Assembly (NCBI RefSeq): GCF_000420165.1
Contig: NZ_ATUK01000001.1
Location: 40,749 to 104,748, forward strand
DNA length: 64,000 nucleotides
Source of the DNA: Thioalkalivibrio sp. AKL19
GTDB taxonomy: Bacteria; Pseudomonadota; Gammaproteobacteria; Ectothiorhodospirales; Ectothiorhodospiraceae
Direction of reading: 5' to 3'
The notes under the pieces are model-generated. The model did no database searches. It was not told the DNA's origin and saw only the letters and a program-made list of their open reading frames with translations. Position numbers and translations under genes: made by a program. Shown piece after piece: positions 37,070 through 45,762 of the stretch; position 1 is the first letter of the stretch; every line of letters begins with the position of its first letter.

Positions 37070-37873
37070 TCAGGGCGCGAGGTACGCCCGGTCGAAGCGG
37101 GCGCTGTCGCGGATCGTTGCGGCCAGGTGGGCGGCGTAGTGCTCGACCAGACGCTGCCCCATCTCGACGGTCGCGCCACGGGCATCGCCGACCACGCCGG
37201 AGGGGTGCAGGTCGCCCGCCATCCAGGCGAATGACGCACGCCCTTCGGGTGCCAGGGTTTCCAGCTCGTCCGCGAGTCTCGCGCCCAGTGAGAGCGCGTT
37301 CGTGGTGGCCTCCAGGTGGACCTTCTCCGGGGCCAGGAACCGCATCATCGCCGTCTCGATCAGCCCGCCGTGCAGGCCGTGGCGAAGTTCCGAGGGCGGG
37401 ATGCCGAGCGCCTCCGGCGGTGGCTGGGCGAAATAGTGATGTTTCACCACAAGCATGCGGTGCGCGCGGCGCAATTCCAGTCCGGCGAGGTCGCATATGG
37501 CGGTATTGCCGCCGTGGCTGTTCACGATCACCAGGCGTCGCAGGTCGCTGCGAGCCACGCTGTCGCCGAGATCGCGCAGGGCGGCCAGCGCCGTTTCCGG
37601 GCGCAGGGTGAGGGTCCCGGCAAAGGCCGTGTGCTCGGTGCTGGTGGCAACCGCCATCGGCGGGAGGACCGTCAGCGGCACATCGTCCTGCAACATGGCG
37701 CAGGCCGCCTGCAGCAGCCCGAGGCAGATGCGGTAATCGGTCTCCAGCGGCAGGTGGGGGCCGTGCTGCTCGATGGCGGACAGGGGCAGGATCGCGACGG
37801 CGTCGCGCGCGGCAAGCTGGGTGATCGCGTCGCTTGTCTGGTCCTGCCACCAGGGGAGATTGTCGGGCTTCAT
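37070..37873 (-). CDS. Creatininase-family amidohydrolase
   Basis: A 267-residue metal hydrolase. The creatininase signature ILPLSAIEQHGPHLPLETDYRI carries the Glu, His and Asp metal ligands; VIVNSHGGNTAICDLAG and HGLHGGLIETAMM supply the rest. The family includes creatininase, FAPy deformylases of riboflavin and deazaflavin synthesis (ArfB) and the mycofactocin peptidase MftE. Lying between ribA and other genes, it could act on a GTP-derived formamide, but no direct sign of substrate is present. The start lies 4 bp after the FkbM gene's stop. Confidence 0.88.
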   Translation of the reverse strand: MKPDNLPWWQDQTSDAITQLAARDAVAILPLSAIEQHGPHLPLETDYRICLGLLQAACAMLQDDVPLTVLPPMAVATSTEHTAFAGTLTLRPETALAALRDLGDSVARSDLRRLVIVNSHGGNTAICDLAGLELRRAHRMLVVKHHYFAQPPPEALGIPPSELRHGLHGGLIETAMMRFLAPEKVHLEATTNALSLGARLADELETLAPEGRASFAWMAGDLHPSGVVGDARGATVEMGQRLVEHYAAHLAATIRDSARFDRAYLAP

Positions 37874-37877
37874 GTGC

Positions 37878-38684
37878 TCAGCCTTGCCGTTCCCCGCGGG
37901 CGGGTAAAGCGGGGAGCCGGCGGGCGTAGAGATCGCCCGAGCCCATGCGTTCGCCGTGATCCTCCAGCCAGGCGAGGATGGCCGCGCCGGATTGCCATTC
38001 GGCGAACTGATACCGGCGTCGTTCCCCGGCAATGAGGTTGTACCCATAGGCGCCCAGCGCGTCCAGCTGCTCGATACAGTCGCGGGTAACGTCCAGTGCG
38101 CCGGCGACGAACTCGAACGACAATGCGGGAACAGGATGCGTCAGGCCACGCAGGACCTCGGCCTCCAGACCTTCCACGTCGATCTTGCAGAAGGCCGGGG
38201 AGCCGTATTCCTCGATCAGCTGGTCGAGCGTGACCATGGGGACCGTGATTTCCTCGTCCCAGCGCACGTGCTGGAAGCTGCGGTTGCGTGTGCGCAGGGA
38301 CTGGACCCAGGGGCGCGAGGCCGATGAGACGGTCGGGTGGCGGCGGCTCACCTGCAGCTGCGCGGAACCGGGGCGGGGCCCGGCCACCTCGCGCCGGATC
38401 GAGACCCCCGTGCGGCCCCGCACGGCCCGGCGCAGCCAGGGGATGAGCTGTGGCTGGGGTTCCAGGGCGACGACCCGCGCGCCGAGGTCGGCGAAGGCAC
38501 GGGTGCGATCGCCCACATGGGCGCCAATGTCGAACACGAGATCGCCGGGCTGGATGAACGGGGCGTACATCCGCTTCAGGCCCTGCTGGCGCCCGGGACG
38601 GCGGTAGATGACAAGGGATCGCAGCACGCCGATGGCCTGGTCCAGCCAGGCCAGGCGCGAGGGGCTTTGCGGAGTGGCATTCAT
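37878..38684 (-). CDS. FkbM-family methyltransferase
   Basis: A 268-residue AdoMet-dependent methyltransferase of the FkbM type. The AdoMet site is DLVFDIGAHVGDRTRAFADLG with ALEPQP after it; CKIDVEGLEAEVLRGL is the FkbM mark near residue 165. Members methylate sugars, polyketides or other hydroxyls. A basic N-terminal helix (LRSLVIYRRPGRQQGLKRMY) precedes the domain. It is 4 bp upstream of the creatininase gene and probably co-transcribed. Confidence 0.88.
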   Translation of the reverse strand: MNATPQSPSRLAWLDQAIGVLRSLVIYRRPGRQQGLKRMYAPFIQPGDLVFDIGAHVGDRTRAFADLGARVVALEPQPQLIPWLRRAVRGRTGVSIRREVAGPRPGSAQLQVSRRHPTVSSASRPWVQSLRTRNRSFQHVRWDEEITVPMVTLDQLIEEYGSPAFCKIDVEGLEAEVLRGLTHPVPALSFEFVAGALDVTRDCIEQLDALGAYGYNLIAGERRRYQFAEWQSGAAILAWLEDHGERMGSGDLYARRLPALPARGERQG

Positions 38685-38801
38685 CCCCGCAGGCTAACCG
38701 AGCGGACGCCCCGTGGGAACGCCCGCGCCACGACGGGGTCTTCAGGAGGGTTGGCGGCCAGGCGTTAGAGCAACTGGGACGCGCGAGACGAGGAGCGATG
38801 C

Positions 38802-39959
38802 ATGAGCGCAGGTTTGCGGATGGGCGAGCGTTTGGGAATCCTGGGCTTTCTGGCCCTGTTGCTGGCGGGCACGGCACAGGGTGCCGTCGATTGTCCGGCC
38901 CCGGGTACGTGGGTGTCGCCGGCGGGCGAGCCGCTGGATGTGGGCGGGCTGTATGCCGATCTGGCGACCCGGGATGCGGTCCTGCTGGGCGAACGCCACG
39001 ACCGTATGGATCATCATCGCTGGCAACTGGGGACCCTGGCCGCGCTGCACGGCCATCGTCCGGACCTGGTGATCGGCCTGGAGATGCTTCCGCGTTCCAG
39101 GCAGCCCGTCCTGGACGCCTGGGTCGCGGGTGAACTCGGTCCCGAGACCTTCCTGGAGGAAAGTGGCTGGTATACGCACTGGGGTTTCGATCCCGATCTG
39201 TACTGGCCCATCCTGCACTTTGCCCGGGTCCATGGGGTCCCGCTCCTGGCTTTGAACCTCGAGCGGGAACACATTCGCCGTCTCGGGCATGACGGCTGGG
39301 AGGCCGTGGATGCGGAGACCCGCGACGGAGTTTCGGCGCCGGCCGAGCCCAGTGAGGGGTATCGGGCGTATCTGGAGGCGGTACTGGAACGGCATCCCGC
39401 AGGTATGGGTCCGGATGCGGATCGCTTCATCGCCACCCAGGTGGCGTGGGATCGCATGATGGCCGGCGCGATCGCCGACCGGATCGACGCGGGGGGTGAG
39501 CGACCCCCGCTGGTGGCCGCGATCATTGGTTCCGGGCATCTGGAATATGGCTATGGCGTGCCCCACCAGCTGGACGACCTGGGCGTGACCGATGCAGTGG
39601 TTCTGCTTCCGCGCGAGCCGGGCAAGTGCGAGGAAAGCGATCCGGTGCTGGCCGATGCGCTGTTTGGTGTGCCGAAGGATGACCGCTTCGAGACCTCCGG
39701 GGCTCTGCTGGGTGTGCACCTGGAGGCGGATGACGAGCCGGGTATTCGTGTCCTGCGTGTCCAGCCGGGTTCGGTAGGAGAGGCCGCGGGCCTGCAGGCA
39801 GGGGATCGCGTCTTGCAGGCCGGCGAACGGCCGATCCGTGCCGCGTCCGACCTGCAGCGGGTGGTGCAGGCGGTGGCACCCGGTACGTGGCTGCCGTTGG
39901 AGATCGAGCGCGCAGGCGAACGGCTCGAGCGCGTGGCCCGATTCCCGCGCGAGGACTGA
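38802..39959 (+). CDS. ChaN-like haem-binding protein with C-terminal PDZ domain
   Basis: A 385-residue exported protein. A signal peptide (GILGFLALLLAGTAQGA) leads to a ChaN-type domain (residues ~55-280): AVLLGERHDRMDHHRWQL, PDLVIGLEMLPRSRQPVLD, GSGHLEYGYGVPHQL. ChaN dimers in other bacteria bind haem pairs and relate to iron uptake. A PDZ domain (about residues 300-380) follows with GIRVLRVQPGSVGEAAGLQAGDRVL. The product may bind both haem and peptide ends. It is 3 bp upstream of an M1 peptidase gene. Confidence 0.87.
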   Translation: MSAGLRMGERLGILGFLALLLAGTAQGAVDCPAPGTWVSPAGEPLDVGGLYADLATRDAVLLGERHDRMDHHRWQLGTLAALHGHRPDLVIGLEMLPRSRQPVLDAWVAGELGPETFLEESGWYTHWGFDPDLYWPILHFARVHGVPLLALNLEREHIRRLGHDGWEAVDAETRDGVSAPAEPSEGYRAYLEAVLERHPAGMGPDADRFIATQVAWDRMMAGAIADRIDAGGERPPLVAAIIGSGHLEYGYGVPHQLDDLGVTDAVVLLPREPGKCEESDPVLADALFGVPKDDRFETSGALLGVHLEADDEPGIRVLRVQPGSVGEAAGLQAGDRVLQAGERPIRAASDLQRVVQAVAPGTWLPLEIERAGERLERVARFPRED

Positions 39960-39962
39960 TCG

Positions 39963-41930
39963 ATGCGTGCATGGGGCATGGCCGGCTTTGCAGCGGTGCT
40001 GTGGCTGGTGAGCGGCTCGGTGGCCGCCACGTCGGGATTGGACGGGGTGAGCCTGCAGATCAAACTGGACCCGGACAGGGCACTTCTCGAAGGGCGTTTC
40101 GAAGCGGATCCGGCAAGGGTCGATCCGGAGTCGCTGCGGCGGTTCCGGCTGGATCCGGGTATTGCCGTGGATACCGTCTCGCTCGGTGGGCAGTCGGTCG
40201 AGTTTGGTCGAACCGAGGACGGCTGGCTGGAGCTGGCCCGGGCGCCGGAGCACGAGCCCGGCCCCCTGGTGATTCGCTATGGCGCACGGCTTCCCGTACA
40301 GGAGGAGGCGCGGCCCGGAAGCGGATTCCTGGATCCGCAGGGCGGCTATCTGCCCCCCGGGACGGACTGGTATCCACGGCGACCGGACGCCGAGCCCCAC
40401 GCAGTGCGGATCGAGTTGACGACGACCGGTGGGCATCTCGCGGTTGCCTCAGGCTCGCGTGTGGCCGAGGAAGCGGATGGTGGCGAGTACCGAGCCACCT
40501 ACGAACACCCGGCGGGACGTGCACTGGCCGTAGCGACCGGTCCATGGGTCTCGGGCGAGCGCGCGGCCGGCGATGCGACGGTCCGCACCCTGTTCCCGGA
40601 GGGCCTGGAGCAAGGCTTTGGCGAGACCTACCGGGACCAGGCGGCCGAGTACCTGCAGCGCTTCAGCGAGGAGATCGGCCCGTATCCGTTCGACACCTTC
40701 ACCATGGCCGCGAGTCCCCGGCCGGTGGGGCTCGCGTTTTCGGGATTTACCCTGCTGGGGGAGCGCGTGATTCCGCTGCCGTTCATCCCGCATACCTCGC
40801 TGGGGCACGAGGTACTGCACGCCTGGTGGGGCACCAGCGTGTATGTGGATTCCTCCGGCGGTAACTGGTCGGAGGGGCTGACCACCTACATGGCGGACTA
40901 CCAGTTCAAACGCGAACGCGGGGAAGGGCGCGAGGAGCGCGGCCAGTGGCTGCGCGACTACGCGGCACTTCCCGCCGACGAGGATCGCCCGCACGCGAGT
41001 TTCCGCGGCGGGAACTCCGGGGCAGCGCGCATCGCCGGGTATCACCGAGGGGCGATGCTGTGGCGGATGCTGGAGGATCGGGTCGGGGCCGAGGCGTTTC
41101 GGGCCGGGACACGCAGCCTGTACGACGAATGGCGTTTTCGCGAGGCGGACTGGGATGCCGTGATCGCGGCCTTCGATGAGGTGACCGACGAGGATCTGCG
41201 GCCGTTCTTTGCCCAGTGGATCGAGCGTGCCGGGGCGCCGGCGCTGGCGTTGACCAATCTACGGCGGGAGGAGCGTGACACGGGTTGGGTGGTCCGGGGG
41301 CTTCTGCGTCAGGCCGACGATCACGACCCATGGGACCTGTATGTCCCGCTGGTGGTGGACACCGGGGCGGGGCACGAGACGCACTGGGTGATGCTCAATG
41401 GCGAGCGGACAACAGTTTCGCTCGAGACCTCCAGCCGCCCCCGGGCGATCGCAGTCGATCCGGATTGGCGGTTGTTTCGTCAGCTGGCCCCGGACGAGTC
41501 ACCCGCGATCCTGCGGCAGGCGGCGCTGGACCCGGACACGCGGATTGTCACACTGGGGAATGCCGCAGCGTCCGAGGTCGCACCCTGGCTTGGCCGGGTT
41601 CCGGATATTGCGGAGGATTCGGACGGGACACGCATCCTGCTGGGGTCCCACTCCAGCGTGGCCGACTGGCTGGAGGCACGAGGCCTGCCACGGAATCCTG
41701 GCGCGGTGGAGGGTGATGCAGGTACGGAAACAGGCCCACGGGCCTGGACTGTGCCGGAGACACGGCTGGTCGTGGTCAGCGGCGAGGAGCCGGAGGCCCG
41801 GCGCGAGGTCGCGGCGGCGTTGCGCCATCGATCGCACTACAGTTACCTGTTGCAGGAAGCGGATGGCGCCTGGCGTACGGGGCTCTGGTCGCAACCGGGT
41901 GTCTGGCAGAGGTTCGATGATGATGAGTAA
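39963..41930 (+). CDS. Exported M1-family metallopeptidase
   Basis: A 655-residue secreted peptidase. The signal peptide is FAAVLWLVSGSVAATS. A beta-sandwich domain follows. The zinc site is LGHEVLHAWWG, near residue 282, with the third ligand Glu in NWSEGLTTYMADY 18 residues on: the M1 gluzincin pattern. A catalytic Tyr region lies in IAGYHRGAMLWRMLED. The C-terminal ~150 residues are not typical of aminopeptidase N. It lies between chaN-like and HIT genes in one operon. Confidence 0.9.
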   Translation: MRAWGMAGFAAVLWLVSGSVAATSGLDGVSLQIKLDPDRALLEGRFEADPARVDPESLRRFRLDPGIAVDTVSLGGQSVEFGRTEDGWLELARAPEHEPGPLVIRYGARLPVQEEARPGSGFLDPQGGYLPPGTDWYPRRPDAEPHAVRIELTTTGGHLAVASGSRVAEEADGGEYRATYEHPAGRALAVATGPWVSGERAAGDATVRTLFPEGLEQGFGETYRDQAAEYLQRFSEEIGPYPFDTFTMAASPRPVGLAFSGFTLLGERVIPLPFIPHTSLGHEVLHAWWGTSVYVDSSGGNWSEGLTTYMADYQFKRERGEGREERGQWLRDYAALPADEDRPHASFRGGNSGAARIAGYHRGAMLWRMLEDRVGAEAFRAGTRSLYDEWRFREADWDAVIAAFDEVTDEDLRPFFAQWIERAGAPALALTNLRREERDTGWVVRGLLRQADDHDPWDLYVPLVVDTGAGHETHWVMLNGERTTVSLETSSRPRAIAVDPDWRLFRQLAPDESPAILRQAALDPDTRIVTLGNAAASEVAPWLGRVPDIAEDSDGTRILLGSHSSVADWLEARGLPRNPGAVEGDAGTETGPRAWTVPETRLVVVSGEEPEARREVAAALRHRSHYSYLLQEADGAWRTGLWSQPGVWQRFDDDE

Positions 41931-42342
41931 GTTCCAGCTGGATGGGCGCCTGGCGGCGGATACCTGGTCGGTCGCCGAGTGGCCGCTCTCGAGTGTCCGG
42001 CTGATGGATCACTTCGACTATCCCTGGTTCATCCTGGTGCCACGGCGGGACGACATCCAGGAGTTGCACCACCTGGACGCCGAGGATGCGGTCCAGCTGG
42101 CCCGCGAATCGGGGGCACTGGCGCGAGCGATGGAGGAGGCCTTCGCGCCCCGGGCACTCAATGTGGCCAAGCTCGGCAACATCGTCGCGCAGTTGCACCT
42201 GCACCATGTGGCGCGCTCGGAGGGGGACCCGGCCTGGCCCGGTCCGGTCTGGGGCGCGCCGAGATCGCGGGGCCTGGAAACGCAGGAGGCCGAGGACCGC
42301 ATCGCGCGAGTCCTCGGCCTCGTGGAAGACGTCGGCGGTTAG
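41917..42342 (+). CDS. HIT-domain nucleotide hydrolase
   Basis: A 141-residue histidine-triad protein. The HIT motif is in IVAQLHLHHVARSEGDPAW; LMDHFDYPWFILVPRR and LNVAKLGNIV precede it. HIT enzymes remove AMP or similar groups from nucleotides. Three ATG codons in a row (41917, 41920, 41923) are possible starts; all overlap the peptidase stop, so translation is coupled. Confidence 0.9.
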   Translation: MMMSKFQLDGRLAADTWSVAEWPLSSVRLMDHFDYPWFILVPRRDDIQELHHLDAEDAVQLARESGALARAMEEAFAPRALNVAKLGNIVAQLHLHHVARSEGDPAWPGPVWGAPRSRGLETQEAEDRIARVLGLVEDVGG

Positions 42343-42368
42343 GCCGGCGTCTTACTGCAGGGCATGCG

Positions 42369-43031
42369 TCAGAAGCGGTAGCCGACGTTCATCCCGAAGG
42401 TCCAGGGGTCGATGTTGACGGTGCCGAGATGGTCGCCACCCAGGGACACGTCGGTATCGATGTCGATCCAGCGGACTTCGGCGTTCACGAACCAGTTGTC
42501 GTCCACCGCGAAGTCGATCCCGGCCTGCACCGCGGCTCCCCAGGAATCATCCAGGTCGATGTCCTGCCCCGTCACGTCAGCCGTATCTTCGTCGAAGAAG
42601 TGGGTGTAGTTGATGCCGGCACCCACGTAGGGGCGGACCGCGGTGCCGGTGTTGAAGTGGTATTGCAGGCTCAGGGTCGGCGGCAGGTGGCGCGTGCTGC
42701 CGATGTCGACACCGCCCACGTTCAGATCATGCTTGAACGGGATGGCGACCAGCAGTTCCAGGCCCAGGTTGTCGGTCATCATGTAGGTGATGTTGCCGGA
42801 AGGGCGGGTGTTGGAGCCGACGTCAGCTGGTGCAGTGGCGCTCAGGGCCAGGCCTCTTGCATCCAGATTGCCATTGTCGGACTTGGGGGCCACGTGGGTC
42901 AGGCCGCCACGCAGCAGCCAGTCGCCGGCGGAGACATCGGCATTGGCGGCGGTGGCGTGGGCCGGGATCAGGGAGGCGGGGGCCAGCAGGCCGGCCAGCG
43001 CCAGGGAGCGGAAGGTCAGGGTGCGTCGCAT
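42369..43031 (-). CDS. ompW: OmpW-family outer-membrane protein
   Basis: A 220-residue beta-barrel protein with an N-terminal signal peptide (LALAGLLAPASLIPAHA). Typical marks: GDWLLRGGLTHVAPKSDN, NLGLELLVAIPFKHDL, LPPTLSLQYHFN and the C-terminal MNVGYRF with the final Phe that guides barrel assembly. OmpW forms an 8-stranded pore for small hydrophobic compounds and is controlled by oxygen through FNR in E. coli. A likely FNR/Anr site lies upstream. Confidence 0.93.
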   Translation of the reverse strand: MRRTLTFRSLALAGLLAPASLIPAHATAANADVSAGDWLLRGGLTHVAPKSDNGNLDARGLALSATAPADVGSNTRPSGNITYMMTDNLGLELLVAIPFKHDLNVGGVDIGSTRHLPPTLSLQYHFNTGTAVRPYVGAGINYTHFFDEDTADVTGQDIDLDDSWGAAVQAGIDFAVDDNWFVNAEVRWIDIDTDVSLGGDHLGTVNIDPWTFGMNVGYRF

Positions 43032-43094
43032 GTTCGGTTCCTCCGAAAGCGTGATTGTTCGGAGGTACTATCGCGCCGCGCGTATCAGTATTCG

Positions 43095-43108
43095 TTGATG
43101 CAGATCAT
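43095..43108 (-). promoter_or_regulatory. FNR/Anr-type binding site upstream of ompW
   Basis: TTGATGCAGATCAT matches the FNR/Anr consensus TTGATNNNNATCAA in 9 of 10 fixed positions. It lies about 64 bp before the ompW start codon, a good position for activation. Confidence 0.55.
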
Positions 43109-43123
43109 GTCCCGTGACGGTTT

Positions 43124-43828
43124 TCAGAAGGGGAGACGCTGGCCCTCGAAGTCATGAAAGCTCCCGGACTGCTCGGCGTCCAGTCGGTCGAGGACTGCCA
43201 GCAGCTGGCCAGTGGCGTACTCAGGGCTCAGCACCTCGGGTGCGCGCGAACGATACGGCTCCGACAGGGGCGTGGCACAGGTCCCGGGCTGCAGGGCGAC
43301 CACGACGGCCTGGCGATGGCTGAAACGCATCTCCAGGGCCGTGGTGCGGACGATCTGGTTGAGCGCGGCCTTGGAGGCGCGATAGCTGACCCAGCCGCCG
43401 AGGTGATTGTCCTCGATGGAGCCGACCCGGGCGGACAGGGTGGCCAGGACACCCTTGCGGCCGCGCGGGAGCAGTGGTGCCAGATGCTTGAATAACAGCG
43501 CCGGACCGATGGCGTTGACGGCGAAGGCCTGTGCCATGATCGTCGGGTCGAGGTCGCGCAGGCGCTTTTCCGGTCCCTGGCCGTCCATGGTCAGGACGCC
43601 GGTGGCGTCGATGATCAGGTCCCATTCCGGTGCCTGCTCCTGTAGCCAGTTTGCCACGGCCTCGATACTGATCTCGTTCAGAAGGTCTACGGCGGGCCGG
43701 GTGCTGCGCCCGAGGCCCACCACCTGCGCGCAGTTCGGGTCGTTTTCAAGATGCTGGAGGAACGCGGCGCCGAGGCCGCCCGTGGCGCCGATGACCACGG
43801 CGCGATAGGGTATCTGCAGGGATTCCAT
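43124..43828 (-). CDS. Short-chain dehydrogenase (C-factor-like)
   Basis: A 234-residue NAD(P)-dependent oxidoreductase. The cofactor loop is VIGATGGLGAAFLQHL, and the catalytic set is in LSARVGSIEDNH and WVSYRASKAALNQ (Ser, Tyr, Lys). The FDFEG-like end fits the C-factor (CsgA) subgroup seen in many gammaproteobacteria. Substrate unknown. The start at 43828 is the first Met before the cofactor loop; the open frame runs much further upstream without similarity. Confidence 0.88.
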   Translation of the reverse strand: MESLQIPYRAVVIGATGGLGAAFLQHLENDPNCAQVVGLGRSTRPAVDLLNEISIEAVANWLQEQAPEWDLIIDATGVLTMDGQGPEKRLRDLDPTIMAQAFAVNAIGPALLFKHLAPLLPRGRKGVLATLSARVGSIEDNHLGGWVSYRASKAALNQIVRTTALEMRFSHRQAVVVALQPGTCATPLSEPYRSRAPEVLSPEYATGQLLAVLDRLDAEQSGSFHDFEGQRLPF

Positions 43829-43888
43829 ACACCCTGCGACCACCACGCGGGGAATTGATTCCGGGGCGATACCCCGGCAAGGGAGCGC

Positions 43889-45400
43889 ATGAACTTTCTC
43901 CACACCCTGGGTCACGCGGCGCGCAATCTGGCGCCGATCGTGATCGTGGTGGCGGTGTTCCAGGCACTGGTGCTGCGCACGGTGCCGGATGGCCTGCTGT
44001 CCATGGTCGTAGGGCTGGCGATCGTCGTGTTTGGGGTGGCGCTCTTTCTGCAGGGGCTGGAGATGGGGATCTTCCCCATCGGGAAGAATCTCTCCAATGC
44101 TTTGGCGCGGCGCGGTTCCTTGCTGCTGCTGATGGCTTTCGGCTTTACCCTCGGATTTGCGACGGTGATCGCGGAACCGGCCCTGATTGCCGTGGCGGAG
44201 CAGGCGGAGCTGATCAGCGAGGGGCGGATCGAGGGCTTCATTCTGCGCCTGATCGTCGCGCTTTCGGTGGGAGCCGTGGTGGCGCTTGGCATCCTGCGCA
44301 CGGTGCTGGGCCATCCGTTGCACTGGTACATCCTGAGCGGGTACGTGCTGGTGGTTCTGGTGACCTTCTTCGCCCCCGAGGAGATCGTGGGCCTGGCCTA
44401 TGATTCGGGCGGGGTGACCACGAACATCGTTACCGTGCCGCTGGTGGCCGCGCTGGGCCTGGGCCTGGCCGCCTCGATCAGCGGGCGCAACCCGCTGCGC
44501 GACGGCTTCGGCCTGGTGGCGCTGGCGGTGATGGTGCCGATGATCACGGTGCAGATCTACGGGATCATCGTCTTTTCGGGGGCTGAGGTTGCAGCCCCGA
44601 CCGGTACCGAGACCGCCGCGATGGATCCGGATACGGATCTTCCGGGCGCTGGCGAGCGGCACTGGCTGAGCGCGATGGGGATGGACCTGCTACTGATGCT
44701 GCGCGACGTGGCGCCGATCATCGCGGTGATCGTGGTGTTCCAGTATTTCGTGCTGCGCAAGCGCATCCCGTATCTGCCGCGGGTGATCTTCGGCTTCGTC
44801 CTGGTGGTGCTGGGGCTGTACGCCTTCGTGGTCGGGCTCAAGCTGGGCTTGTTCCCGATCGGCGAGAGCATGGCGGAGCAGCTCATCACCAACGAGCTGT
44901 TCTTGTGGGTCTATCTGTTCGCCTTCTCCATCGGGTTTGCCACCACGATGGCTGAACCGGCACTGATCGCGATCGGCCAGAAGGCGGAAGAGGCGGCTCG
45001 CGGCTCCCTGCGGGGTGACGTGATCCGGATCCTGGTAGCGCTGGGGGTGGCGATCGGGATCACCATCGGGGTCCATCGGATCCTCGCGGGGGATTCCATA
45101 CACCACTACATCATGGGCGGCTACCTGCTGGTGATCGTGCTGACCCTCCTTGCCCCCAAGCAGATCGTGGCCCTGGCCTTCGACCTGGGCGGGGTCACGA
45201 CCTCGGAGGTGACCGTGCCGCTGGTGACGGCGCTGGGTATCGGCCTGGCGACACACCTGGAGGATCGCAACGTACTGATCGACGGCTTCGGCCTGATCGC
45301 GTTTGCGTCGATATTTCCCATCGTCACGGTGATGCTCTACGCGATCGCCGTGGACCTTTACGAACGCTGGTCCGCTCGCGACGAGCGGCAGGAGGAGTGA
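43889..45400 (+). CDS. DUF1538 tandem-domain membrane protein (predicted transporter)
   Basis: A 503-residue inner-membrane protein built of two similar halves, each a DUF1538 domain. The first half shows VALFLQGLEMGIFPIGK and FATVIAEPALIAVAEQAE; the second, GLKLGLFPIGESMAEQ and FATTMAEPALIAIGQKAEE. The stretch AYDSGGVTTN in half one matches AFDLGGVTTSEVTVPLVTALG in half two. Around 12-14 helices are likely. The repeated halves, an AEPAL motif and a GGVTT loop look like a channel or transporter with internal symmetry. The substrate is unknown. It is followed at 4 bp by a PII-like gene and then a CBS gene, probably its control proteins. Confidence 0.85.
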   Translation: MNFLHTLGHAARNLAPIVIVVAVFQALVLRTVPDGLLSMVVGLAIVVFGVALFLQGLEMGIFPIGKNLSNALARRGSLLLLMAFGFTLGFATVIAEPALIAVAEQAELISEGRIEGFILRLIVALSVGAVVALGILRTVLGHPLHWYILSGYVLVVLVTFFAPEEIVGLAYDSGGVTTNIVTVPLVAALGLGLAASISGRNPLRDGFGLVALAVMVPMITVQIYGIIVFSGAEVAAPTGTETAAMDPDTDLPGAGERHWLSAMGMDLLLMLRDVAPIIAVIVVFQYFVLRKRIPYLPRVIFGFVLVVLGLYAFVVGLKLGLFPIGESMAEQLITNELFLWVYLFAFSIGFATTMAEPALIAIGQKAEEAARGSLRGDVIRILVALGVAIGITIGVHRILAGDSIHHYIMGGYLLVIVLTLLAPKQIVALAFDLGGVTTSEVTVPLVTALGIGLATHLEDRNVLIDGFGLIAFASIFPIVTVMLYAIAVDLYERWSARDERQEE

Positions 45401-45403
45401 GCA

Positions 45404-45751
45404 ATGCGATTTTCGGCACTGGTGGCCGTGCTCTCGGATGACCTGGAGGAACAGGCGATTGCCACGGCCAAGGAAGCGGGCGCAGGTGGCGTGACCATTA
45501 TGGATGCGCGCGGGATTGGCGCCGAGGCGCGCAAGACGTTTCTTGGCATGACCTACGAGGGCAGTCAGTCGGTCCTCTTGTGGGTGCTGGAGAAAAAGGT
45601 AGCCCTGGACGTGCTCAAGTGCATCTCGAAGGAGCTGGATCTTGCCAATGACCCGCGGGGAGTGGCCTTTACGGTGGATGTGGCCCATCTCGCCGGTATC
45701 GGGCGCAAGCAGATCGAGCAGTTCCAGGAACAGGTCAAGGAAGAACTCTGA
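45404..45751 (+). CDS. PII-like signalling protein
   Basis: A 115-residue protein with the PII fold pattern: RFSALVAVLSDDLEEQAIATAKEAGAGG at the start, a T-loop-like region IMDARGIGAEARKTFLGMTYEG, then VLLWVLEKKVALDVLKCISKEL. It lacks the Tyr-uridylylation loop of GlnB/GlnK. PII-like proteins bind nucleotides and control transporters coded next to them. Here it lies between DUF1538 and CBS genes. Confidence 0.8.
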   Translation: MRFSALVAVLSDDLEEQAIATAKEAGAGGVTIMDARGIGAEARKTFLGMTYEGSQSVLLWVLEKKVALDVLKCISKELDLANDPRGVAFTVDVAHLAGIGRKQIEQFQEQVKEEL

Positions 45752-45762
45752 CGGAGAACATC

